64,000 bases of DNA from an uncultured Fidelibacterota bacterium. GTDB lineage: Bacteria; Fidelibacterota; Marinisomatia; Marinisomatales; UBA1611. Below are positions 51,624 through 59,926 of this stretch, piece by piece. Made by a program: the position numbers and the translations under genes. How positions within the stretch are numbered: position 1 is the first letter of the stretch; each line of letters starts with the position of its first letter. Under the pieces are notes generated by a model. It had not been told where the DNA came from. It did not search any database and saw only the letters and a program-made list of their open reading frames with translations. The DNA is taken from NCBI GenBank assembly GCA_937893835.1, contig CALCSS010000050.1, positions 5,807 to 69,806 of the forward strand, written 5' to 3'.

Positions 51624-52964
51624 GTGAAAAGACTGTTATTATATAAATTATTTGTTCTATCAACTTTATACGCGGAGGTGGTATATCGAGTTCCGATCGA
51701 AGGGACGATCGATCTTGGATTACCTCCTTTTATACAAAGAACGTTAGATGAGGCAGAATCAAAAAATGCAGCAGTTGTGATCTTTGACATTAATACTTTT
51801 GGAGGACGCGTTGATGCAGCCACACAGATCAAGGATGCAATTTTAGGTGCCGATGTAACTACAGTTGCATATATTAATAGACGTGCTATTTCTGCGGGGG
51901 CACTTATCTCATTGTCCTGTGAAAAAATATTTATGACCGGAGGAGGATTGATAGGTGCTGCAACAGCAGTAGATATGTCTGGGAAAAAAGGAAGTGAAAA
52001 GGTCATTAGTTTCATGCGTGAAGAAATGGCATCTACAGCTGAGCGACGAGGACGGAGTAAGGAAATAGCAAGAGGCATGGTGGACGAAGAGTTGAATTTT
52101 ACACACTTGGTCATCAATGGTGATTCTATAGCAGTGAATGATATTGAAGGGAGAAAAGATGGTAAACTGATCTCATTGACAACAGATCAAGCTATAAAAT
52201 ATGGCATTGCTGATGGTACCGCTGAGACCATTGATGCCTTAATGGATTCACTGGGATATGGATCTATTGAGATCATGGAGAGTTCTGAAAATTGGTCAGA
52301 GAACATTGTTAGATTTTTGACAAATCCGGTAGTAGCATCACTGCTGACCACATTTGGTTTTTTAGGTATTCTCTTTGAACTTCAAAGTCCAGGCTGGGGA
52401 ATCCCTGGCTTTGTTGGGCTTACTTGTCTAATACTATCGTTAAGTGTATCCTATATTGCGCAATTAGCAACCATGTCAGATATGATATTCATACTAACAG
52501 GTTTGTCCTTAATGCTTCTTGAGATGTTGGTCATACCCGGGTTTGGTATTGTTGGAATTGGTGGAATTGGTTTCATGTTATATGGTCTATATCTACTATT
52601 GTTGCCCGAGGTCCCTGTGGGCGAAGAGGTTCTAGGCCAAGCAATGGATGGATTTCTTATTGGAATTTTAGGAGCCATAGTTGGATTGATCTTATTAGTA
52701 AAACTAATGATAAGGTCAAAATTTTGGGAGCAATTGACAGCTCCCAGTTCACAAAAAAAGGATCAAGGATTTTCAAATACTCAAGGCTGGGAAGTTCTTC
52801 AAGGTCAAACGGGAACATCAGATACTGACTTACATCCCTCAGGATGGGTCGTTGTTGAAGGTCAAAGAATTTTTGTCGTAAGTGAGGGCGGCTTTATTGA
52901 GAAAGGGAAAAAGGTTACGATTCTCAGTGTGGATGGTAATCGAGTTTTAGTTAGAGAATTATAA
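51624..52964 (+). CDS. NfeD-family membrane serine protease
   Basis: The 446-residue protein has a signal sequence and a ClpP-like protease domain (about 22-220) with catalytic Ser90 (RAISAGA) and probably Lys126. Four to five membrane helices follow (235-360), then a C-terminal OB-fold NfeD domain (about 380-446, QGTSDTDLHPSGWV-like). The long NfeD form is known to work with flotillin-like proteins, and floA lies 19 bases downstream. A GTG start at 51624 has an AAAGG site close upstream. Confidence 0.9.
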   Translation: MKRLLLYKLFVLSTLYAEVVYRVPIEGTIDLGLPPFIQRTLDEAESKNAAVVIFDINTFGGRVDAATQIKDAILGADVTTVAYINRRAISAGALISLSCEKIFMTGGGLIGAATAVDMSGKKGSEKVISFMREEMASTAERRGRSKEIARGMVDEELNFTHLVINGDSIAVNDIEGRKDGKLISLTTDQAIKYGIADGTAETIDALMDSLGYGSIEIMESSENWSENIVRFLTNPVVASLLTTFGFLGILFELQSPGWGIPGFVGLTCLILSLSVSYIAQLATMSDMIFILTGLSLMLLEMLVIPGFGIVGIGGIGFMLYGLYLLLLPEVPVGEEVLGQAMDGFLIGILGAIVGLILLVKLMIRSKFWEQLTAPSSQKKDQGFSNTQGWEVLQGQTGTSDTDLHPSGWVVVEGQRIFVVSEGGFIEKGKKVTILSVDGNRVLVREL

Positions 52965-52983
52965 TAAGAAAAGGGGAATAATT

Positions 52984-53988
52984 ATGCCTATTGTGCAAAT
53001 GTTGTTACTTGGTTTCATTGTTTTTTCGATCACAACACTTCTTTATTTTGTTCCAATCGGAATGTGGATACAAGGAATCGTCTCTCTTGGTCTAGGTAGG
53101 ATTCGAATTGTTGATCTAATACGTATGCGATTGAGAAAGATCTCACCTAGATTGGTCACCGATGGTGTGATAAACCTACACAAGGCTGGCCTACCGCATA
53201 TCACTACCGATATGCTCGAGACTCACTTTCTTGCAGGTGGGAATGTTCAAAATATAGTTTCCGCATTAATTGCTGCTGACAAGGCAAATATTAAACTACC
53301 TTTTGAAACTGCAACTGCCATCGATCTTGCTGGACGCGATGTGAAGGAGGCTGTACAAACCTCAGTGTATCCCAAGGTGATCAATGCACCAAAAGAAGGA
53401 TACTTGGCTGCTGTTGCCAAGGATGGCATTGAATTAAAAGCAAGAGCTAGAGTAACGGTCAGAACAAATATCCCGGGTCTGGTTGGTGGTGCAACAGATG
53501 ATACGATCATTGCAAGAGTGGGAGAAGGGATTGTATCTGCCATTGGTTCAGCAACGAACTATTCTAAGGTTCTAGAGAACCCAGATAACATATCAAGAGC
53601 TGTATTGGATAAGGGATTGGATGCTGGAACTGCCTTTGAAATACTCTCCATTGACATTGCTGATCTTGATGTTGGAAAAAATATCGGAGCCTCTCTTCAA
53701 GCCGACCAGGCAGAGGCAGACCTTAGGGTTGCACAGGCGAAGGCAGAAACGAGAAGAGCAATGGCTGTAGCAGAAGAACAAGAGATGACAGCCAAGACCC
53801 AAGAAATGAAAGCTAAGGTCGTCGAGGCAGAATCTGAGGTACCAAGGGCCATGGCACATGCTTTTAGAGAAGGCAATATGGGGATCATGGACTACTATAA
53901 AATGGAAAACATAAAATCAGATACAACGATGCGTGAATCCATAGCCGATACTGGAACAGAGTCGAATACGGAAGAGAATGACGATTAG
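52984..53988 (+). CDS. floA: Flotillin-like protein FloA
   Basis: FloA scaffolds membrane microdomains. The 334-residue protein has one N-terminal membrane segment (about 5-35), an SPFH domain and the AEADLRVAQAKAETRRAMAV coiled-coil region near residues 243-262. LARDVKEAVQTSVYPKVI and the GLVGGA block match the FloA (YqfA) family. It has an AAAGGGG-type ribosome site. Its pairing with nfeD is widely conserved. Confidence 0.94.
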   Translation: MPIVQMLLLGFIVFSITTLLYFVPIGMWIQGIVSLGLGRIRIVDLIRMRLRKISPRLVTDGVINLHKAGLPHITTDMLETHFLAGGNVQNIVSALIAADKANIKLPFETATAIDLAGRDVKEAVQTSVYPKVINAPKEGYLAAVAKDGIELKARARVTVRTNIPGLVGGATDDTIIARVGEGIVSAIGSATNYSKVLENPDNISRAVLDKGLDAGTAFEILSIDIADLDVGKNIGASLQADQAEADLRVAQAKAETRRAMAVAEEQEMTAKTQEMKAKVVEAESEVPRAMAHAFREGNMGIMDYYKMENIKSDTTMRESIADTGTESNTEENDD

Positions 53989-54021
53989 CGGTAATTCCCT
54001 GTTGAGATAAGATCTTTGGGT

Positions 54022-54819
54022 ATGGCAATTCCAGAAAATGTGGCAGGTCAAATTTCCACTCGTTGTCTACGTTGCTATGATGAGCAGCAATGGTATGGAG
54101 AAAATTTTCTCTTTGATCATATTGGTGATATGGATGTAAATGGAAAAAGAATATTGGAGATTGGGTGTGCAGAAGCAGGATTAATGAAATTCTACAAAGA
54201 CAAAGGAGCCATTTGTTCTGGATTAGAATTATCAGATATAAGATTCAAGAACGCGGTTTTATTGAATGAAGATAGTTCCATTCATCTTTTTCAAGCTGAT
54301 ATCTGTAAACCATCATCCTATAAGAATGAAATAAAAGATAAATATGATACAATAATCATTCGTGATGTTATTGAGCATATTCCCGATCAGGAACGGGCTC
54401 TTAAGAACATATACGCTCTCTTGAATCCAGGTGGAAAATTATTTATGTCCTTCCCTCCAAAGTATTGTGCCTATGCTGGCCATCAACAGACCATACCAAA
54501 GCTATTGGGTAAGTTGCCGTACTTGCACCTAATTCCTGATTCCTTTTACGTCTTCTACCTGAGGTTTATAGGCTGCCCAGAGAAGAAGATCCAATATTTA
54601 ATTAGTACAAAAAAAACTAGGGTCTCAATAGGTAAAATGAAAAAGATCATCAATACTATTGGTTATAATATCAAAAAAGAAAGCAATTGGTTTATAAGAC
54701 CTGCGTACTCATTTCGCTTTGGCCTTCCTAAAATCATAAACCCATTTTCATGGATACCAGTATTTAATGAAATATTTTGCAATGGTATCTTATTCCTTCT
54801 TATAAAGGAGAATGATTAG
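54022..54819 (+). CDS. Class I SAM-dependent methyltransferase
   Basis: The 265-residue protein has the SAM motif ILEIGCAEAGLM near residue 44, an acidic ELS end of strand 2, and RDVIEHIPDQERALKNI near residue 115 followed by LLNPGGKLFMSFPP, as in UbiE/Methyltransf-11 enzymes. The C-terminal third is basic and aromatic, with a hydrophobic end. The substrate is unknown. I prefer ATG 54022 over a TTG at 54016. It lies downstream of floA and overlaps the region of the next small membrane gene's ribosome site. Confidence 0.8.
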   Translation: MAIPENVAGQISTRCLRCYDEQQWYGENFLFDHIGDMDVNGKRILEIGCAEAGLMKFYKDKGAICSGLELSDIRFKNAVLLNEDSSIHLFQADICKPSSYKNEIKDKYDTIIIRDVIEHIPDQERALKNIYALLNPGGKLFMSFPPKYCAYAGHQQTIPKLLGKLPYLHLIPDSFYVFYLRFIGCPEKKIQYLISTKKTRVSIGKMKKIINTIGYNIKKESNWFIRPAYSFRFGLPKIINPFSWIPVFNEIFCNGILFLLIKEND

Positions 54820-54820
54820 G

Positions 54821-55333
54821 ATGGAATGGTTAGGAGTATTATTACTTTACCTCATTTCGGGGTTTTTGAAAAAACGTGAACAAAATAAAAAACAAAGAGA
54901 AATTGAATCTGATCCAAATTGGGATGATGTGGATCCCATAGAAAAGGAAGAACCATCAAATGATATAGAACAGTTATTAAATGATCTATTTGAACAAAAC
55001 CCAAAGGTATCTCAACCCTATTCTGATGTGAAGGAGGTCTTGGGGACAGAAGAAGATGATCTGTTATCTGAAAATCTTGATCAAGAATCCGGTGAAATGA
55101 TTGAAAAAGAAATCATTCCCGAAGATGACCGAACTATGATCGATGCTCAACTTGAAGATTTTGAGGATAATATTTATCATTCCAAACTCGCTGAAAGAGA
55201 AGAGTTGCATTATGGTAATAAGTGGCTGCGGCGGGTCAATCTCAAAGAAGAATTATTTAGAACAAAGCGATCTTTACGGAGATCCATAATAATAAAAGAG
55301 ATCTTGGATAAACCTATCGGAATGAGAGATTAG
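54821..55333 (+). CDS. Small membrane-anchored acidic protein, unknown function
   Basis: The protein of about 170 residues starts with a membrane helix (WLGVLLLYLISGFL). A strongly acidic middle (about residues 25-110) and a basic end (LRRVNLKEELFRTKRSLRRS) follow. I recognise no family. The start ATG at 54821 is favoured because AAGGAG at 54805-54810 is ten bases before it but only one base before the ATG at 54812. The 3' end overlaps coaE by four bases in convergent orientation. Confidence 0.6.
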   Translation: MEWLGVLLLYLISGFLKKREQNKKQREIESDPNWDDVDPIEKEEPSNDIEQLLNDLFEQNPKVSQPYSDVKEVLGTEEDDLLSENLDQESGEMIEKEIIPEDDRTMIDAQLEDFEDNIYHSKLAEREELHYGNKWLRRVNLKEELFRTKRSLRRSIIIKEILDKPIGMRD

Positions 55334-55923
55334 GCTAAAAGAGCATATACTTTTTTTGATTCAGTAATAAGATCGTCTTTTGTGCCATTGTTGTGGATAA
55401 CAAAGTCTGCCATATGGACCTTATCCTCATCAGGCCATTGTAAATCAAGCCTTCGCAAAAACTCATCTCTTGTTAGGCCACCTCTTTCCATGACTCTTTC
55501 AGTGCGCAATCTTAGGTGGCTTGTGATCACTACTACATAATCCATATGCGTATCAGCGCCAGATTCATATATTAGTGCTGCATCAACACAAAATATTTCG
55601 TGTTGTCCTTTTTCCAGAATCAGGTCAAAACTATTATCAATATTTGTAAATACATACGGATGGATGATCGTATTCAATCTTAACTGATGATCTTCATCTT
55701 GGAAGGCTATTCTTGCAAGTTTTGATTTTTCTATCTTTCCTTCTCTATTTAGTATATCTGTGCCAAACTCAGCTATGATCTCACCCTGAGCGGTCTCATT
55801 CTTATATAAAATGTCTTTTGCAATAGAGTCTGCATCAAATATGTATGCTCCCCACTCTCCGAATAGAGAACTGACCGAAGATTTTCCGGATCCAATACCG
55901 CCTGTTAATCCTATTTTTAGCAT
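55330..55923 (-). CDS. coaE: Dephospho-CoA kinase
   Basis: CoaE carries out the last step of coenzyme A synthesis. The 197-residue protein has P-loop GLTGGIGSGKSSV at residues 5-17, DADSIAKDIL and the IIHPYVF region of the family. It is the last gene of a minus-strand nucleotide-related group and sits two bases after adk. Its end overlaps the convergent membrane protein gene. Confidence 0.95.
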   Translation of the reverse strand: MLKIGLTGGIGSGKSSVSSLFGEWGAYIFDADSIAKDILYKNETAQGEIIAEFGTDILNREGKIEKSKLARIAFQDEDHQLRLNTIIHPYVFTNIDNSFDLILEKGQHEIFCVDAALIYESGADTHMDYVVVITSHLRLRTERVMERGGLTRDEFLRRLDLQWPDEDKVHMADFVIHNNGTKDDLITESKKVYALLA

Positions 55924-55925
55924 GG

Positions 55926-56486
55926 CTATTTAATTGTTATTAATATTCTATCTGTGATCTCTTCTATTTCGCCAAGTCCATCGATGTTTTTCAACAACCC
56001 CTTTTTATTATAAAAGTCTAACAATGGTTCAGTTTTCTCCCAATAGATTTTTTGCCGTTTGCGTATCACCGCAGAATTATCATCACTCCTACCAGATTCC
56101 AGTCCTCGTTTTACAAGCCTATCTACAAGCTCATCCTCATCAGCTGATAGGCTAATGACCTTATCAAGTACCTGGTCACTTTCGTTCATTATGATCTCAA
56201 ATCCTATTGCTTGATCTAGTGTTCTTGGGAATCCATCTAGGATATATCCATTATCACAATCAGTTTTTTTTAGTCTATCTCTAACTATGTCGAGCAAGAA
56301 CTCATCTGGTACAAGTTTACCTTTGTCTATGAATTTTTTAGCAATGATACCCACATCTGTTTTTGCGCGGATCTCCGTACGCAATAAATCTCCAGTTGAA
56401 ATATGTGCTATTTCCAATTCATGGTTTATTCTTTTGGCTTGTGTACCCTTTCCAACCCCCGGAGGGCCCATGATCAATAATCTCAT
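55926..56486 (-). CDS. adk: Adenylate kinase, short form
   Basis: Adk interconverts ATP, ADP and AMP. The 186-residue protein has the P-loop GPPGVGKGTQAKRI near residue 7, ISTGDLLRTEI and DGFPRTLDQA. It is the short type: residues near 125-135 lack the about 30-residue LID insertion of the long form. It lies ten bases after the nucleoside transporter gene and two bases before coaE. Confidence 0.95.
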   Translation of the reverse strand: MRLLIMGPPGVGKGTQAKRINHELEIAHISTGDLLRTEIRAKTDVGIIAKKFIDKGKLVPDEFLLDIVRDRLKKTDCDNGYILDGFPRTLDQAIGFEIIMNESDQVLDKVISLSADEDELVDRLVKRGLESGRSDDNSAVIRKRQKIYWEKTEPLLDFYNKKGLLKNIDGLGEIEEITDRILITIK

Positions 56487-56496
56487 ATTATATCCA

Positions 56497-57717
56497 TCAT
56501 AATAAAAACCCAGCGATCGTTGCAGTTAACCAAGATGCAAGTGCACCGCCTATCATCGCCTTTAGTGCCAATTTTGAAAGGTCCTTTCTTCTATGTGGTG
56601 CCATTCCTCCGATTCCACCAAGCTGTATTCCAATGGAGCCAAAATTAGCAAATCCACACAGGGCATAACTGGCGATCACAGCAGTTCGCTCTGAGATCTG
56701 ATTATTAGCAATAAGGTCGCTAAGATTAGAATAGGCGATCAATTCCGTTAGAACGATCTTTTCACCCATCAAAGTTCCCAGGGTTCTTGCCTCATCCCAA
56801 GGTACGCCCATGGTCCAGGCCAAAGGTTGGAAAATCACTCCCATCAACTGCTGCATATTGATAGAAAATAAATATTCTAAAGAATAATTTACCATAGTTA
56901 TGATCGATACGAATGCAATTAGCATGGCAGCAACATTGGCAGCAAGTTTTAGACCGTCAGTTGCTCCTTGACCCAATGCATCCATTGCATTCTCTGCTTG
57001 TTTATCGATTGTTATTTGTATGTCACCCAATGTATTGGCTTGTTCTGTCTCAGGATATATTATTTTTGCTATGACCAATGCTGCTGGTGCAGACATAATG
57101 CTTGCAGCCAAGAGATGGCCAGCGATCCCAGGGATGGATTGAAGCCATAGAACATAAAGGGCAAGTACAGACCCGGCAGCCGTTGCAAATCCACCTGTCA
57201 TGACAGCCATCAATTCTGATTTGGTCATACTGTTTATGAATGGTCGAATCAAAATAGGTGCCTCGGTCTGGCCAACAAAAATGTTTGCAGATATGCTTAA
57301 TGTCTCTGCGCCACTTGTCTTCATGCTTAGTTCCATGATCTTTGCAACCCACTTTACAATGAATTGAATTATGCCAAAATGGTAAGTCACGGCTATCAGA
57401 CTAGAAAAGAATATGATCACAGGCAATGCACGAAAAGCAAAATTGACCATAGCAGCATGATAGCCAATTTCTGGAATGAATGATGTGAATAGGAAATTAC
57501 TCCCTGCATCGGAAAAACTAATTAACTTTTTAAAGATAGTATCGATATTGGAAAATTGAGACCTTACAAATGGGATCTTTAGGATAATGACCGCGAATAA
57601 TAATTGTAGTCCAATGCCCCATATGACTGTATGAGCCTTTATTGCCTTACGGTTATTGGATAATAAAAAAGCAATACCCAAAAGGACGACAATCCCAAGA
57701 AGACCAGTAATCCTCAT
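56497..57717 (-). CDS. Concentrative nucleoside transporter (NupC/CNT family)
   Basis: CNT permeases import nucleosides with H+ or Na+. The 406-residue protein has about ten hydrophobic segments and the family blocks GQTEAPILIRPFI near residue 173, GGFATAAGSVLALY, GEKIVLTELIAY and ALCGFANFGSIGIQLGG. It sits within cdd-udk-tdk-adk, which strongly supports a role in pyrimidine nucleoside uptake. It overlaps tdk by four bases. Confidence 0.94.
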   Translation of the reverse strand: MRITGLLGIVVLLGIAFLLSNNRKAIKAHTVIWGIGLQLLFAVIILKIPFVRSQFSNIDTIFKKLISFSDAGSNFLFTSFIPEIGYHAAMVNFAFRALPVIIFFSSLIAVTYHFGIIQFIVKWVAKIMELSMKTSGAETLSISANIFVGQTEAPILIRPFINSMTKSELMAVMTGGFATAAGSVLALYVLWLQSIPGIAGHLLAASIMSAPAALVIAKIIYPETEQANTLGDIQITIDKQAENAMDALGQGATDGLKLAANVAAMLIAFVSIITMVNYSLEYLFSINMQQLMGVIFQPLAWTMGVPWDEARTLGTLMGEKIVLTELIAYSNLSDLIANNQISERTAVIASYALCGFANFGSIGIQLGGIGGMAPHRRKDLSKLALKAMIGGALASWLTATIAGFLL

Positions 57718-58283
57718 TGTAGATTTTCCTTAGGTGGTTGGAAGCAATTTCTACACCTTGCCTCATATTTATCAAGTTCTCCGATCACAACCTGATCAGA
57801 ATCATCAGAAGTTCTTTGGCTGTAGGATGCAGGATTTCCGCATATGACACAGATTGCTCTTAATTTATCTATATATTCTGCTTCGCACATGATGTCTGGC
57901 ATGGGTCCGAATGGTAAGCCTCTATAATCAGTGTCAAGGCCCGCAACAATAACACGTTTCTTATCAGCAGCCAATTCTTTACAAACACTCACTATGGAAT
58001 GATCAAAGAATTGTGCCTCATCGATGCCTATTACATCATGCTTTTTTGACATCTTTATTATTTCTTCAGGACTGTCTGTGATAAAAGACATCATTTTTAA
58101 CTTATTATGGCTAACTATGTGGTCCTTTTCATAGCGAGAGTCTATATTTGGTTTGAAGATAGATATGGACATTTTGGCGATTTCTGCCCTACGTAGTCTA
58201 CGCATCAATTCTTCGGTCTTACCTGAGAACATACTACCGCAAATGACCTCGATCCAACCAGAGTTTGTAGGAGTTAATGTCAT
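57714..58283 (-). CDS. tdk: Thymidine kinase
   Basis: Tdk phosphorylates thymidine for salvage. The 189-residue protein has P-loop GSMFSGKTEELMRRLRR near residue 16, DEAQFFD near residue 93 and two zinc-ligand pairs (CVICG and CRNC) near the C-terminus. It is the type II zinc-containing form. Four-base overlaps join it to udk and to the transporter gene. Confidence 0.96.
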   Translation of the reverse strand: MTLTPTNSGWIEVICGSMFSGKTEELMRRLRRAEIAKMSISIFKPNIDSRYEKDHIVSHNKLKMMSFITDSPEEIIKMSKKHDVIGIDEAQFFDHSIVSVCKELAADKKRVIVAGLDTDYRGLPFGPMPDIMCEAEYIDKLRAICVICGNPASYSQRTSDDSDQVVIGELDKYEARCRNCFQPPKENLQ

Positions 58284-58894
58284 ATCACAAATAAATCGAT
58301 TCTTTCTTTGATATTATTAATGATCATATTGATATCATCATTGCCATTAATAATGAGGTCAGCATATTTTTTGGAAGGTTCAATGAATTTTTCATGCATT
58401 GGAAGAACTGTTGAGTCATACTGTTTTTTTACGGATTCGAGCGTCCGCCCCCTTTCCCTGACATCTCGATTTGATCTTCTTTCAAAGCGAATATTTTCCG
58501 GTGTCTCAATAAATATTTTTATCATATATAATTTACGAAGTTGTGCGTAATGGAGTGCAAAAATTCCCTCTAGAATTATTATTTTTGATTTAGAGATGGT
58601 TGTTGTCTCCTTAAGTCTAATATGTTTCGAAAAATCATAGGTAGGGACATTGATATCAGACCCTTCTGATACTTGTCTTAAATGATCTTCAATTAGATCA
58701 ATATCAATGGAGCTCGGATGATCAAAGTTTTGCTTTATTCGATCCCTATAGTCCATATGGATCAGATCTTTATAATAAGAGTCCAGATTAATTGAAATGA
58801 TATCACCTTCAGGATATGCTTCTAATAAGTTATTTACAGTGAATGTTTTCCCAGCACCTGTTCCACCAGAAATGCCTAGGATAATTGGTCTCAT
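58280..58894 (-). CDS. udk: Uridine/cytidine kinase
   Basis: Udk phosphorylates uridine and cytidine. The 204-residue protein has P-loop GISGGTGAGKT near residue 7, NLDSYYKDL near 36, NFDHPSSIDI, VPTYDFSKHIR and RRSNRDVRERGR, all family motifs. It overlaps cdd and tdk by four bases each, so the salvage genes are translated as a coupled set. Confidence 0.96.
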   Translation of the reverse strand: MRPIILGISGGTGAGKTFTVNNLLEAYPEGDIISINLDSYYKDLIHMDYRDRIKQNFDHPSSIDIDLIEDHLRQVSEGSDINVPTYDFSKHIRLKETTTISKSKIIILEGIFALHYAQLRKLYMIKIFIETPENIRFERRSNRDVRERGRTLESVKKQYDSTVLPMHEKFIEPSKKYADLIINGNDDINMIINNIKERIDLFVI

Positions 58895-59274
58895 TTCAAA
58901 AAGGTCTCATCAAATGCATCAGGTAGTAGATCAGATGCGTGAATAGTTTTTAATAGTTTGTCCTTATCGCAGATGTGTACTGTTATGTCCTTGCACAGAT
59001 CCCAAATGACCTGCCTACAAGCCCCACATGGCATTCCTCCATTCTCTGTTGACACGGCTAAAGATGTAAATTTTCTATGTCCTTCTGAAATTGCTCGAAA
59101 CAAGGCAGTTCTTTCTGCACAACATGTTAATCCATAACTTGAGGACTCTACATTGCAGCCACCAATAATTTCTCCTGTATCGGTCTCCACTGCCGCACCC
59201 ACCTCATAATTTGAATATGGCGCATATGCCTTTTCACGCATATTAATGGCTGTTTTAATTAGTTCTTTATTCAA
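58891..59274 (-). CDS. cdd: Cytidine deaminase
   Basis: Cdd deaminates cytidine and deoxycytidine to the uridine forms. The 127-residue protein has the zinc site Cys52-Ala-Glu54, with Cys83 and Cys86 in PCGACRQ; this is the small homotetrameric type. It starts at TTG 59274, one base after the rhomboid stop, and opens the salvage group cdd-udk-tdk-transporter-adk-coaE. Confidence 0.95.
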   Translation of the reverse strand: MNKELIKTAINMREKAYAPYSNYEVGAAVETDTGEIIGGCNVESSSYGLTCCAERTALFRAISEGHRKFTSLAVSTENGGMPCGACRQVIWDLCKDITVHICDKDKLLKTIHASDLLPDAFDETFLK

Positions 59275-59275
59275 C

Positions 59276-59926
59276 TTATTTTAAATGAAAAGTTTGAAAA
59301 AATTTCAATGATCCTATGCCTACGATAAATCCACCTATGTGAGCAAACCAAGCCACTCCGCCAGTGGTATCTATGCCCAAACTACTAAGACCTCCTGATA
59401 GTTGCATTATAAACCATAGCCCAAGCACTATTTGGGCAGGAACGATGAATGTGGTGATAAAAATGATGATCACTGCAAAAACATGAACCCTTGCTTTTGG
59501 AAACTTGACCATATAGGCTCCCAAGACCCCTGCAATCGCCCCACTTGCTCCGACCATTGGCACTGCAGATGTTGGTTCAATTAGAAATTGTGCCATTGCA
59601 GCTCCGATGCCGCAGAACAGGTAAAAATACAAATACCGAACGTGTCCGAGTATGCTCTCGACATTATCTCCAAAAATATACAAGAACCACATATTTCCAA
59701 CAATATGCCAAAGTCCACCATGCATGAACATGGATGTCATGATATTGATAGGATTGAACTCATTAGGTACAAAGCCAAAACGAAATATTATTTTTTGACC
59801 TAAATGAGGATTGTTTCCTGTGAAATGGAATTGCAATAAAAATACCAAAATGTTCACTGCAATGATCGAGTAGGTTATAATGGGAAAGAGAACTCGAGGA
59901 TTGTCGTCTTTATAGGGAAATAACAC
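59276..59926 (-). CDS. Rhomboid-family intramembrane serine protease
   Basis: Rhomboids cut membrane proteins within the bilayer. The 216-residue protein has about six membrane helices, catalytic Ser128 in GASGAIAG and His196 in AWFAHIGGF. A conserved MFMHGGLWHIVGNMWFLYIFG segment in the second helix carries the HxxxN motif. It starts at GTG 59926, which shares one base with the M23 peptidase stop, so it is coupled to that gene. Confidence 0.93.
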   Translation of the reverse strand: MLFPYKDDNPRVLFPIITYSIIAVNILVFLLQFHFTGNNPHLGQKIIFRFGFVPNEFNPINIMTSMFMHGGLWHIVGNMWFLYIFGDNVESILGHVRYLYFYLFCGIGAAMAQFLIEPTSAVPMVGASGAIAGVLGAYMVKFPKARVHVFAVIIIFITTFIVPAQIVLGLWFIMQLSGGLSSLGIDTTGGVAWFAHIGGFIVGIGSLKFFQTFHLK

